Shown: in pieces, positions 25,078-32,980 of the stretch
Position numbering within the stretch: position 1 is the stretch's first letter
Layout: each line of letters starts with the position of its first letter
Assembly (NCBI RefSeq): GCF_008704495.1
Contig: NZ_CP023699.1
Coordinates: 3,472,001-3,536,000 of the forward strand
Source of the DNA: Streptomyces kanamyceticus
Lineage (GTDB): Bacteria; Actinomycetota; Actinomycetes; Streptomycetales; Streptomycetaceae
Length of the DNA: 64,000 bases
Direction: 5' to 3'
Notes under the pieces: generated by a model
Databases searched by the model: none
What the model saw: only the letters and a program-made list of their open reading frames with translations
What the model was told of the DNA's origin: nothing
Program-made: the position numbers and the translations under genes

Positions 25078-25713
25078 TCAGACCTGGAGCGCCGGCTCCA
25101 ACACCGCGCGCAGGTCCGCGTGTTCGCGGTACAGCAGCCCGGTCATGCCGAGCGCGGCGGCCGCGTCCACGTTCTCCTGGCGGTCGTCGACGAAGAGGCA
25201 GCGGGCCGGGGCGACCCCGGCCCGCTCCGCCGCCGTCTCGTAGATGCGGCGGTCCGGCTTGACGATGCCGAGGTCGGCGCTGCTGATCACGTCGTCCACG
25301 AGCCCGCTGGGCCCGGTGAGCCCGAGCAGCGCGAGATCGTCGGCCAACCACGGCGTCGCGTTGGTGACGAGCAGCACGGGCAGACCGGCGGCGCGGGCCC
25401 GCCGCAGCATTCCCACGACCACCTCGTCGGCGCGGAACTTCGCCTCGGCGAGCGTGCTGGCGAGCTCCCGGCCGCGCGCGTGGGACACCCGGTCGGCGAG
25501 CCCGCGCGCGATCGCGTCGATCCACTGGTCCTTGGTGATCTCGCCGCGCATCAGCGGCAGGTCGGTCTCGGGCGCGAAGGCGATCTCGGCGGTACTGCCC
25601 GCGGCGAGCCCCGCCTCACGCTCCAACTGCTCCAGTTCCGCCATGTCGTAGAAGCGGATCACGCCGTCGAGGTCGCTGAGTACGGCGTCGAACGCGCGGC
25701 CGGAGATCGTCAT
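25078..25713 (-). CDS. HAD-superfamily (HAD-IA) phosphatase-like hydrolase
   Basis: A 211-aa HAD hydrolase. Motif I is reduced to LSDLDGVIRF (nucleophile Asp is present in DLDG), motif II LLVTNAT, motif III region KPDRRIYETAAERAG and motif IV LFVDDRQENVDAA. The cap is helical as in subfamily IA. Substrates in this class are small phosphoesters or haloacids; nothing in the sequence narrows this. It is divergent from the tyrosine phosphatase gene, with a 12-bp repeat array between them. Confidence 0.88.
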   Translation of the reverse strand: MTISGRAFDAVLSDLDGVIRFYDMAELEQLEREAGLAAGSTAEIAFAPETDLPLMRGEITKDQWIDAIARGLADRVSHARGRELASTLAEAKFRADEVVVGMLRRARAAGLPVLLVTNATPWLADDLALLGLTGPSGLVDDVISSADLGIVKPDRRIYETAAERAGVAPARCLFVDDRQENVDAAAALGMTGLLYREHADLRAVLEPALQV

Positions 25714-25758
25714 CGCATGTGTCTATCACGGGGGCGAGGTCCGGGCGGCCCGCCCTCT

Positions 25759-25830
25759 AAGGACCCGTCCAAGGTCCCGTCCAAGGTCCCGTCCAAGGTC
25801 CCGTCCAAGGTCCCGTCTAAGGTCCCGTTA
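25759..25830 (+). repeat. Six tandem 12-bp repeats abutting a start codon
   Basis: Six units of consensus AAGGTCCCGTCC (25759, 25771, 25783, 25795, 25807, 25819). The array ends one base before the GTG start of the tyrosine phosphatase gene. Each unit supplies an AAGG that could pair with 16S rRNA, so the array includes the ribosome-binding region. Confidence 0.92.
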
Positions 25831-25831
25831 C

Positions 25832-26644
25832 GTGAACCGACACGACAGTCTCGACAGACACATACCGTTCGCGCGCCTGCACAACGTCCGTGACCTGGGG
25901 GGCCTGCGCACCGCCGACGGACGTGCGGTGCGGTGGGGGCTTCTGTACCGCGCCGACTCGCTCGGCAAGCTGCGGGCCGACGAGGGGGCGGACGAGGCCG
26001 AGCGCGCGGACTGGGCACGCTTCCGCGCGCTCGGCCCACGTACCGTCGTCGATCTGCGCTACGACTGGGAGATCGACGCCAAGGGCCGGGTGCCGGAGCT
26101 GCCCGACCTCGCGTACCACCAGCTGAGCATCGAGCACCGGCCCTACGACCAGGCGGCGCTCGGCCCGGACGTCGATCCCGGACCGTATCTCGCCGAGCGG
26201 TACTTGGAGGTGGCGCACGACGGCGTCAAGGAGATCAGGGGCGTCCTCGACGTCATCGCGGCATCGGCGGCGGCCGATGAGCCCCTCGTGTTCCACTGCG
26301 CGTCCGGCAAGGACCGCACCGGGCTGATCGCCGCCCTGGTCCTGGCACTGCTGGGCGTCCCCGACGACGTGATCATCGAAGACTTCGCCCTCACCGACCA
26401 CGCGTCGCCCCGCCTACGCGCGGACTGGCGGGCCGCACACCCCGACGCCCCCAACCTCTGGCCGGGCTACGGCAAGGCGCCCGCGGAGGTCATGACGCTG
26501 TTCCTCAGGGCACTGGCGGAGCGGTACGGGTCCGTACGGGGGTACGCCGATGAACTCCTCGGTACGGATGGGGAGTTCGTGGAGGTGCTGCGGGGGGCGT
26601 TGCTGGGGGCTCCGGGGTTCGAACCTCAGGATCCCCGCGCCTGA
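25832..26644 (+). CDS. Tyrosine-protein phosphatase (dual-specificity-like)
   Basis: A 270-aa bacterial Tyr/Ser phosphatase of the PtpB type. The N-terminal FARLHNVRDLGGLRTADGRAV is the family hallmark. The P-loop is HCASGKDRTG (Cys about residue 156), matching CxxGKDR. The general-acid region is near YLEVAHDG. In other actinobacteria relatives dephosphorylate proteins or phosphoinositides. The GTG start follows the 12-bp repeat array, whose last AAGG lies 9-12 nt upstream. Expression could vary with repeat number. Single gene. Confidence 0.92.
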   Translation: MNRHDSLDRHIPFARLHNVRDLGGLRTADGRAVRWGLLYRADSLGKLRADEGADEAERADWARFRALGPRTVVDLRYDWEIDAKGRVPELPDLAYHQLSIEHRPYDQAALGPDVDPGPYLAERYLEVAHDGVKEIRGVLDVIAASAAADEPLVFHCASGKDRTGLIAALVLALLGVPDDVIIEDFALTDHASPRLRADWRAAHPDAPNLWPGYGKAPAEVMTLFLRALAERYGSVRGYADELLGTDGEFVEVLRGALLGAPGFEPQDPRA

Positions 26645-27060
26645 GCTTCGGCACTTCTGGGCCCTTGACGCCCGGCCCCGCCTCCTGGACTCCCAGCTCC
26701 GGGATTCTGGGCTTCCCGGCTTCCCGGCTTCCCAGCTCCCGACTTCCGGTTTCCCGGCTTCCCCGCTTCCCGCCCTCGTACAGAACACCCTCCGATCCAC
26801 CTCCACAACCCGGAAGCCCGGAGCCCCGGAAGCCGGAGGCCGGGAGCCGGGAGCCGGGAGCCGGGAAACCGGAAGTCGGGAGGCCCGGAATCCGGGGCCG
26901 AGGGCCCGGAGGCCAGGCCGATCAACGCTGCAAGCAGGGAAAAGCCCCGGAGCCAGCGCTCCGGGGAGCCCGGAGGCCGAAAACCCGGGAAACCGGGGAG
27001 GCCGGGAAGGCCGGGAAGGCCGGGAAGGCCGGGAAGGCCGGGAAGCTGCCCCCCTGGAGT
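26645..27060. repeat. Polypurine/polypyrimidine repeat region with long inverted repeats
   Basis: The left half is rich in CTTCCCGG units and the right half in CCGGGAAGG/GGGAGCC units. A 23-bp perfect inverted repeat (26736-26758 and 26860-26882) is embedded. Five 9-bp tandem copies of CCGGGAAGG run from about 27004 to 27049. No gene; the region follows the phosphatase stop and lies between convergent genes. Transcripts could fold into a very large hairpin. Confidence 0.85.
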
Positions 27061-27067
27061 CGAGAGG

Positions 27068-27106
27068 CTCAAGCCCGCCGGGCCCCTGGAGCCCGGCGGG
27101 CTTGAG
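27068..27106. terminator. Strong bidirectional terminator
   Basis: A 16-bp perfect stem (CTCAAGCCCGCCGGGC and complement) with a 7-nt loop CCCTGGA. It lies 9 bp beyond the EamA stop and also downstream of the convergent phosphatase gene. Confidence 0.9.
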
Positions 27107-27115
27107 CCACCCGGT

Positions 27116-28525
27116 TCACTCTGCCGTCCGCACGGACCACGCCCCCGCCGCGACCACCAGAGCCATCGCCCCGTACTCCCGGAGCCCGAGCCGTTCGCCG
27201 AGGACGACGAAACCCACGCCCGCGCCCACCGCGGGCCCCAGCGCGAGCAGCACGCCGAAGGTCCGCGCGCCGATGCGGCGCAGGGCGAGCATGTCCAGGG
27301 AGTACGGGATCAGCGACGAGAGCAGCGCGACCAGGAATCCCGTGCCGAGCAGCGCCGGATGCGCGACGACGGACCGCCCGTCGACGGCCGCCGCGACCGG
27401 CACCAGCAGGCAGGCCCCGATCCCGAGCGCCACGGTGAGCCCGTCCCAGCCCGGAAAGAGCCGCCCCACGCGCTGGTTGAGGACCACGTAACCGGCCCTG
27501 CAGAGCGCGGCCGCCGCCCCCGCCACGACCCCGACGCCGGGCAACGCGCCGCCCGGCACGGCGAGCAGCAGTACCCCGGCGAGCGCGAGCAGCCCGGAAA
27601 GGAGGTGCGCGGCCCTGCGGGACAGCGCGAGCGCGAGGGCCAGCGGGCCGAGGAGTTCGAGGGTCGCCGCGACGCCCAGCGGAAGGTGGCGGATCGCCTG
27701 GAAGTACGCGGCGTTCATCCCGGCGAAGACGACACCGAGCCCGGCCGCGGCCCACCACTGCGCGGCCGTCAGACGCGCGAGCCGCGGCCGGACCACGACC
27801 CACAGGACGAGCGCGGCGAACCCGAGCCGCATCCCGGCGAGCGCCGTGGGCCCGACCTGGCCGTACGTTCCCTTGGCCAGCGCGGAACCGAACTGCAGGC
27901 TGACGATCTGCGCGAGCACGAGCCCGGCGGCGACGCGAGCGGCCCGCCCGTCACTCTTCCCTGGCCCCTGCGCATCACCTCTCCCCCCGGAACCCGGCGC
28001 CGCGCTTCTCCCACCCGAGCCCTCCGCCCCGCCTCTCCTACCCGAGCCCTCCTCAGCGCCTCTCCCCCCGGAACCCCGCACCGCGCCCCTCCTGCCCGAA
28101 CCCCACGCCGCGCCCCTCCTCCCCGAGTCCCCCGCCCCGCCTCTCCCGCCCGAGCCCTCCTCAGCGCTTCTCCTCCCGGAACCCCGCACCGCGCTTCTCC
28201 TGCCCGAACCCCACGCCGCGCTTCTCCCACCCGAGCCCTCCGCCCCGCCTCTCCCGCCCGAGCCCTCCGCAGCACCTCTCCCCCCAGAACCCCGCGCCGC
28301 GCCTCCCTTACCCGAGCCCCCCGCCCCGCCTCTCCTCCCCGAGCCCTCCGCAGCGCCTCTCGTCCCCAAGCCCCCTGCCGCGCCTCTCCTCCCGGAGTCC
28401 CCCGCAACACCCCTCCCACCCGGCTCCTCCGCAGCACCTCTCTTCCCGGAGCCCCTCGCAGCTCCCCTCCTCCCCGGCCCCTCCGCCGCCCCGCTTCTCC
28501 CCAAGTCCCGCGCCGCATCTCTCAC
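27116..28525 (-). CDS. EamA/DMT-family transporter with long N-terminal 9-residue repeat extension
   Basis: The C-terminal ~275 residues form a ten-span drug/metabolite transporter (SLQFGSALAKGTYGQVGPTALAGMR, then LALGPAVGAGVGFVVLGERL) of the RhtA/EamA exporter type. Upstream the frame continues for 188 codons. After eight residues come exactly 20 nonapeptides of consensus GGRGAAEGS, encoded by 27-bp repeats. No in-frame start exists between a GTG inside the repeats and the first membrane span, so at least some repeats appear to be translated. The GTG at 28525 is the longest option and lies only 26 bp from the divergent CGNR gene. The true start is uncertain. Confidence 0.75.
   Translation of the reverse strand: MRDAARDLGRSGAAEGPGRRGAARGSGKRGAAEEPGGRGVAGDSGRRGAAGGLGTRGAAEGSGRRGGAGGSGKGGAARGSGGRGAAEGSGGRGGAEGSGGRSAAWGSGRRSAVRGSGRRSAEEGSGGRGGAGDSGRRGAAWGSGRRGAVRGSGGRGAEEGSGRRGGAEGSGGRSAAPGSGGRGDAQGPGKSDGRAARVAAGLVLAQIVSLQFGSALAKGTYGQVGPTALAGMRLGFAALVLWVVVRPRLARLTAAQWWAAAGLGVVFAGMNAAYFQAIRHLPLGVAATLELLGPLALALALSRRAAHLLSGLLALAGVLLLAVPGGALPGVGVVAGAAAALCRAGYVVLNQRVGRLFPGWDGLTVALGIGACLLVPVAAAVDGRSVVAHPALLGTGFLVALLSSLIPYSLDMLALRRIGARTFGVLLALGPAVGAGVGFVVLGERLGLREYGAMALVVAAGAWSVRTAE
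27962..28501 (-). repeat. 27-bp minisatellite, 20 units in perfect register
   Basis: Every unit is 27 bp, with no indels, and encodes GGRGAAEGS-like nonapeptides on the minus strand. A higher-order 108-bp period is visible in which the units AAW, AVR, AEE and GAx recur. On the plus strand the same DNA reads as Pro-rich LLPEPSAAP repeats, and all six frames are largely open. Confidence 0.9.
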
Positions 28526-28551
28526 GCCCGTCAGCGTGATGTCATGCCCTT

Positions 28552-29079
28552 ATGCATTTCAACCATTACGGAGGCGAGGCGGCCCTGCTCGCCGCCGACC
28601 TGGCCAACTCCCACTCCCCCACCCCCGTGGCCCCACTGGCCCCACTGGCCCCACTCCTCGCCGCGCGCGGCATCACGGACCACGACCTCACCACCGCCCA
28701 GGAGGACGACCTCCGCGCCTGGTCCGTACGGCTGGCGGAATGCTTCGGACCGCAAGACCTCCCGCACCGCTGCGCCCGCGTCAACGCCCTGCTGGCAGGC
28801 GCCTCCAGCAGCCCCCGCATCTCCCTGCACGACGGCCACCCGCACTTCCACTACAGCGCCCCCGCCGCGGATCCGGCCGCCCACGTCCGCGCCCTCACGG
28901 CGGCTGGCCTGGCCTACGTCGTCTGTTTCGCCGAGGCCCACCGCCTGGGCCGCTGCGCCCGCACGCCCTGCGGCATCGCCTTCGTGGACACGTCCCGCAA
29001 CGGCCGCCGCGCGTACTGCTCGGTGCGCTGCGCGAACAACGACGCGGTCGCCCGCCACCGCGAAAGACGACGCCGCTGA
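28552..29079 (+). CDS. CGNR zinc-finger / ABATE-domain protein (second copy)
   Basis: A 175-aa homologue of the 14.35-kb gene. The N-terminus is MHFNHYGGEAALLAADLANS, the ABATE-like middle follows, and the zinc finger is CARTPCGIAFVD with RRAYCSVRCANNDAVARHR (Cys about 146, 151, 164 and 168). A PLAPLAPLLA run interrupts the N-terminal domain. There is no clear Shine-Dalgarno sequence before the ATG and only 26 bp to the divergent frame, so the promoter must lie inside the minisatellite or the transcript is leaderless. Probably a DNA-binding regulator; target unknown. Confidence 0.86.
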   Translation: MHFNHYGGEAALLAADLANSHSPTPVAPLAPLAPLLAARGITDHDLTTAQEDDLRAWSVRLAECFGPQDLPHRCARVNALLAGASSSPRISLHDGHPHFHYSAPAADPAAHVRALTAAGLAYVVCFAEAHRLGRCARTPCGIAFVDTSRNGRRAYCSVRCANNDAVARHRERRRR

Positions 29080-29170
29080 GCCACCCGCCACCGAGCCCAT
29101 GCCACCGTGCTCACGTCACCACGCCCATGTCACTGGGCTCACGTCACACGCGGGGCACGGCGCGCCCCCC

Positions 29171-30133
29171 TCACTTCTCCCCGAGCACCTCGCGGACGCG
29201 CCCCCGCAGCCGCTCCTGGTCCGCGCGCACCGCCTCGTACCGCGCCGCGTGGCGGCGGATGTCGGCACGCTGCTTCTCGTCGCTGACGACCCACCACACC
29301 CCGGCGACGTTCAGCTTCCTGTTGCACTCGATGTCGGCGACGGCCGTACCCAACTCCCGTTTCGTCCGCGCGGTGTTGCCGTCCGAGGCGCCCTTGCGCC
29401 ACGCCTTGTCGAGGAAGGCGTCCCGCGGACTGTCGTACGCCTTGAAGCCCTTGTCCTGGACGCAGCGCGACCAATCACCGAACACCCTACGCACCCTCGC
29501 GTCCTTGGCGACGGCCTTGCCGATCTTCTCGGAGCGTTTGGTGACGTACCCCCACAGGAGCGTGCGCTTCGTCGCGTCCCCCATGAGCCGACGCGAACTC
29601 TCCCCCGTACAACCGCCCTTGGGCACCTTGAGGCCGTGCACCACGGCACCCGCGTGCCCGGCCCCGCCGAAGTCGTCCAGCACCTCGTGCTCTCGCTGCG
29701 TCACCGCCCGCCCCTCCGGCCCCGCGGGCTTCGGCGTGAACTTGGCGTCCGGGTCGAAGCCGTAGCCCCAGCGGCGGGCGTGGTCGAAGTCGAGCACCCC
29801 GTACGGGGAAATCGAGACCACCGTCGAGGTGAAGGTCGTGCCCATCTCCCGAAACGGCTCCCGCCGGGGATTGAGGGGAAAGTCGGCGAAGCCGTAGGAG
29901 CGCATGCAACGCTGCACGAGACGCGACGTCGCCTGCCCCATGCGCTCGCTGTCGCGATCACTCAACTCATATGCGTCCAGCGGCAGTTCGGGATAGTCCG
30001 CGCTACTCCTCACACGCGGCTCACCGTCCCCAAGACTCCGGCCAGACACCCCGCCACCACCAGGCCCGTCCCCGGACCCGCACCCCTCCAACACGGCCCC
30101 CACCAGAGCGAGTACACCCCACCGCGCCCTCAT
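29171..30133 (-). CDS. Hypothetical lipoprotein
   Basis: A 320-aa secreted lipoprotein. The signal peptide MRARWGVLALVGAVLEG|C has an acceptable lipobox (LEGC, Cys 18) followed by a Gly/Ser linker. The mature part has four conserved-looking cysteines (VQRCMRSYGF, GGCTGES, WSRCVQDKGF, IECNRK) that could form two disulfides. GGGGAGGGG precedes the ATG. I recognise similarity to uncharacterised Streptomyces lipoproteins but no known domain. Single gene. Confidence 0.78.
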   Translation of the reverse strand: MRARWGVLALVGAVLEGCGSGDGPGGGGVSGRSLGDGEPRVRSSADYPELPLDAYELSDRDSERMGQATSRLVQRCMRSYGFADFPLNPRREPFREMGTTFTSTVVSISPYGVLDFDHARRWGYGFDPDAKFTPKPAGPEGRAVTQREHEVLDDFGGAGHAGAVVHGLKVPKGGCTGESSRRLMGDATKRTLLWGYVTKRSEKIGKAVAKDARVRRVFGDWSRCVQDKGFKAYDSPRDAFLDKAWRKGASDGNTARTKRELGTAVADIECNRKLNVAGVWWVVSDEKQRADIRRHAARYEAVRADQERLRGRVREVLGEK

Positions 30134-30210
30134 CGAACCCCTCCCCAGGCGACATCACCAACCGACCGTGGGACCCTACTCCCCGCCGGAATCCGCCCCC
30201 TCCGACGGCC

Positions 30211-30570
30211 TCACGCCTTCAGCGCATCCCCCACCATCGAGAGAACCTCGTCCTCGGAAAGCCCGAGATCAACAGCGTCCGATACGAACTCCCGCACTCG
30301 CTCCACGAGTTGGGCACGAGCCCGCGCCGACGCGCTGTCGGCGACAATGGCACCCCGCCCCCTGCGGAGCTCGATCAGCCCCTCGTCCCGCAGGCGCTGA
30401 TAGCCGCGGAGCACGGTGTGGACGTTCACGCCGAGCGATCCGGCGAGCATCCGGGCGGCGGGCAGCCGCTCCCCCGGCCCGGCGCTGCCGTCGACGACGG
30501 CACGGCGCGCGCAGGCCGCGATCTGATCGGCGAGCGGCACCGCCGATGTCGTATCGATCCGGAACAGCAT
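30211..30570 (-). CDS. GntR-family regulator, YtrA subfamily
   Basis: A 119-aa short GntR protein. The winged helix is LADQIAACARRAVVDGSAGP, then GERLPAARMLAGSLGVNVHTV and LRDEGLIELRRGRGAIV, followed by a short helical tail. The size is typical of YtrA regulators, which control adjacent membrane protein genes. It begins 4 bp after the stop of the DUF1648 gene and forms an operon with it. The operon promoter contains TTGTTC-N11-GAACAA, a possible operator. Confidence 0.9.
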   Translation of the reverse strand: MLFRIDTTSAVPLADQIAACARRAVVDGSAGPGERLPAARMLAGSLGVNVHTVLRGYQRLRDEGLIELRRGRGAIVADSASARARAQLVERVREFVSDAVDLGLSEDEVLSMVGDALKA

Positions 30571-30574
30571 GCCG

Positions 30575-31612
30575 TCAGCGCTCCGCGGTCCGTCGTTCGA
30601 CCAGGGTGTTGAGGAGCGCGGCGGCCGTGGCCGAGTCCTCCACCGTCACGGCGAACAGCTTGCCACTCGTACGCCGTACGACCAGTGCCTCGCCGGACCT
30701 GACGATGACCCCGGACCGTCCTGGCCGTACCCGATATCCCCAACCACCGTAATCCGCCATGGCGTTGATGGACTCACTGTCCGCCCGCTCTATCCGGTCC
30801 AGCGGCAGCCGTATGCGCGGCCAGGCCAACGCGCTGGGCGAGACGGTGAGACCCCGCCGGTCGACGGTGACGCAGGGCCGGGCGAACGCGGCGACGAGCA
30901 GCCCGGCCGCGACCAAGACGAGCGAGCCCGTCCACTCACCCTGCATCCAGGCCAGAGCGACCCCCGCCCCGGCCATCGCGGCACCGAGCCCCCCGAGCCA
31001 GGCCGAGCCCGTCCTGCGGACCCACCCGGCCACCTCCGCGTCGCCGAGCCCGAGCCGCACGGCATCGGCGTCCCGCGCGGCGCCGCCCGCCGGGACGTCC
31101 GACAGCGCCATACGCCGGGCCAGCGCGAGCCCGAGGAGCGCCCCGACCCCCGCGGCCACCGCGGCGACGCCGACCGCCACGGCCAACTGCCACAGCGGGA
31201 ACCGGGCCGACGCACCGTCCGCGAGGTCACGGTTGGCGACGAGGCTCGCCGCCATCGGCCACCCGAGGAACGCGGCGGCCGCCCAGCAACCGGCGAGCAG
31301 CCCCGCAAGTCCGCGCCGATACGTGCCAAATCCACTCTTGAGCACCATGAACACGGCCACCGCGCCGAGCCCCACGAACAGCGCACTGCCCACCACCAGA
31401 TAGGCACCCCGCCCCACGTACCCGTCGGCGGCACCGTCGGCACCGAAGTGACTGGCGATCCGCCCGGGCAGCCGGTCCCGCAGCACCGCGTACACCACCA
31501 GCTCGCCGAGGAACGCGAGCGCGAACGGCAGTACGGCGACCGAGACAAGACCGGCACGGCCGCGAGGACGCTCGCGACCGGAACGTCCAACGGACCCCTC
31601 AACCTGCGACAT
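30575..31612 (-). CDS. DUF1648-domain membrane protein
   Basis: A 345-aa integral membrane protein. The N-terminal DUF1648 signature is LRDRLPGRIASHFGADGAADGYVGR, between membrane spans 1 and 2. About seven further hydrophobic segments follow, with a C-terminal soluble domain (YRVRPGRSGVIVRSGEALVV). It is usually paired with YtrA-type GntR regulators, as here. The ATG at 31612 is supported by GGGAGG 9 nt upstream. Function unknown; possibly envelope stress related. Confidence 0.86.
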   Translation of the reverse strand: MSQVEGSVGRSGRERPRGRAGLVSVAVLPFALAFLGELVVYAVLRDRLPGRIASHFGADGAADGYVGRGAYLVVGSALFVGLGAVAVFMVLKSGFGTYRRGLAGLLAGCWAAAAFLGWPMAASLVANRDLADGASARFPLWQLAVAVGVAAVAAGVGALLGLALARRMALSDVPAGGAARDADAVRLGLGDAEVAGWVRRTGSAWLGGLGAAMAGAGVALAWMQGEWTGSLVLVAAGLLVAAFARPCVTVDRRGLTVSPSALAWPRIRLPLDRIERADSESINAMADYGGWGYRVRPGRSGVIVRSGEALVVRRTSGKLFAVTVEDSATAAALLNTLVERRTAER

Positions 31613-31626
31613 ATAGAAAACCTCCC

Positions 31627-31649
31627 TTGTTCGCATCCTACTAGAACAA
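31627..31649 (-). promoter_or_regulatory. Candidate GntR/YtrA operator
   Basis: Perfect inverted repeat TTGTTC-N11-GAACAA directly upstream of the DUF1648-gntR operon, with TAGGAT as a possible -10 within it. The 15-bp gap to the ATG holds the Shine-Dalgarno sequence. Confidence 0.55.
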
Positions 31650-31733
31650 TGAAGGCACAAAAGGGGCACACAAGAACGCCACACAAGAACCCCGCACGAG
31701 AACGCCGCACAAAGAGGCCACGCCCCACCCGCG

Positions 31734-32141
31734 TCAACGCCCCCCACCGGCATCGACATCGGCACTCCCCACATCCGACACACCCTCACCGCCGGGCACG
31801 CCTTCACCGCCGGGCACGCCTTCACCGCCGGACGAATCCGTATCACCAGACCCCGGGGACCCCCCGGCCCCCTCAGCGCCCCGCCGCCCCTTGGACCTGA
31901 CGCGCGAGGGGGAATGCCCATGCCCGCGACGCCGCACGGCGGGCTCCCCGCTCTCCTCGTCCACGACGTACGCCTCGCACTCCGCGTTGCGGCACGGCCC
32001 GGGCCCCCACGCGGGGACGAACACCCCGAGAACTTTGCGCCGCCGGATCGCCGTACCCACGATCTGCCCACAGCACCCGCACACAGGTTCGCCCTGCGCT
32101 CCGGGGCCTGCCGGATCTGCCCCGCCCCCATCACTGCCCAT
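31734..32141 (-). CDS. Small putative zinc-ribbon protein with Gly-rich tail
   Basis: A 135-aa protein. The first 60 residues contain two Cys pairs (PVCGCCGQIVG and GPCRNAECEAYVV) that could bind a zinc ion. The rest is disordered and ends in GGEGVP hexapeptide repeats encoded by an 18-bp repeat (about 31795-31842). I do not recognise a named family. It precedes the DUF1648 operon on the same strand but is separated by 121 bp. Confidence 0.65.
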   Translation of the reverse strand: MGSDGGGADPAGPGAQGEPVCGCCGQIVGTAIRRRKVLGVFVPAWGPGPCRNAECEAYVVDEESGEPAVRRRGHGHSPSRVRSKGRRGAEGAGGSPGSGDTDSSGGEGVPGGEGVPGGEGVSDVGSADVDAGGGR

Positions 32142-32188
32142 GTCATCAGGCTATTCCGGCCACGAACAGCGAGACAGCCCCCGCGACG

Positions 32189-32803
32189 TCAGGCGCTGAC
32201 CCCGCCCACAACTCCCCTCGGCTCACGCCACATCGGCCACATGCGCGGGCCGTCGGGCAGGTCCAGCGTCGTCCCCATGAAGACGAACCCGAGCCGCGCG
32301 TACAGATCGCGGCTGCGCGCGTTGCTCGCTTCGAGGTAGGCGTGCAGCCCGTCGCGGTCACACCGCTCGAGAACGGCGTTGACCAACTCCGATCCGAGCC
32401 CCTCGCCCTGCCGCCCGGGCCGCACGGCGATCATGTGCAGATACTCGTGTGCCCGGTCGGTCGGGTGGATCGCGTCCGTCAACCGCCCGATGAGCTCGAC
32501 GCGTTCGTTCGCGGGATCCACCGCCTCGCGCAACAACGCGGGCCCGTCCTCCTCCCCCTCGGCCACCCCGCCGGGCACCGACCACCACAGGGCGGCGGCG
32601 TCGCCGTCCTCGGTCACATCGACGTACCCCTCGGCGAGCGCGAGATCGAAGAAGGCCCCCATCAACCCGCCGTGCATACGCAGCCGATGCTCCTCACCGG
32701 GAAACACCCAACTGCTCACCGGGTCCCGCATGAACGCCTCGTCGAGCAGCCGGACGATGTCCGCCCGATCGGCCACGCCGCCCCGCCGTATCGCCACACC
32801 CAC
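32189..32803 (-). CDS. GNAT-family N-acetyltransferase
   Basis: A 204-aa acetyltransferase. The acetyl-CoA binding motif A is HMIAVRPGRQGEGLGSELVNAVL and motif B is HAYLEASNARSRDLYARLGFVFM. The N-terminal half is longer than in small GNATs, with FMRDPVSSWVFPGEEHRLR, a pattern common in Streptomyces members of unknown substrate. GTG start with GGGGCGGG upstream. Single gene. Confidence 0.9.
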   Translation of the reverse strand: MGVAIRRGGVADRADIVRLLDEAFMRDPVSSWVFPGEEHRLRMHGGLMGAFFDLALAEGYVDVTEDGDAAALWWSVPGGVAEGEEDGPALLREAVDPANERVELIGRLTDAIHPTDRAHEYLHMIAVRPGRQGEGLGSELVNAVLERCDRDGLHAYLEASNARSRDLYARLGFVFMGTTLDLPDGPRMWPMWREPRGVVGGVSA

Positions 32804-32963
32804 AACCCGCCCCTTACCTCAGACGCACCCAGCGGCTGCAGCCTAAGCGATCGCTCCCCACACCCCTCACGTGCGACGGGAGCCCTCTCGCGGAGCAAGG
32901 AGCAAGGAGCAAGGACGGGCATACCGCCGCGACCACACCGGGCTCACCCCACACACGGGGGGG
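32804..32963. other. Intergenic region left of the insertion sequence
   Basis: About 160 bp with a short GGAGCAA x3 repeat (about 32891-32911) and a G7 run at the predicted insertion site. No gene seen. Confidence 0.5.
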
Positions 32964-32980
32964 TGCCTCTATGACTTCGG

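Noticed and set aside
26614..26627. GGGGTTCGAACCTC resembling a tRNA T-loop
   Set aside because: It lies inside the conserved C-terminus of the tyrosine phosphatase gene, and no acceptor, D or anticodon stems can be drawn around it.
27846..29765. Long plus-strand frame with LLPEPSAAP repeats over the 27-bp array
   Set aside because: It runs antisense through the EamA gene and on through the CGNR gene; it is open only because of repeat periodicity and GC content.
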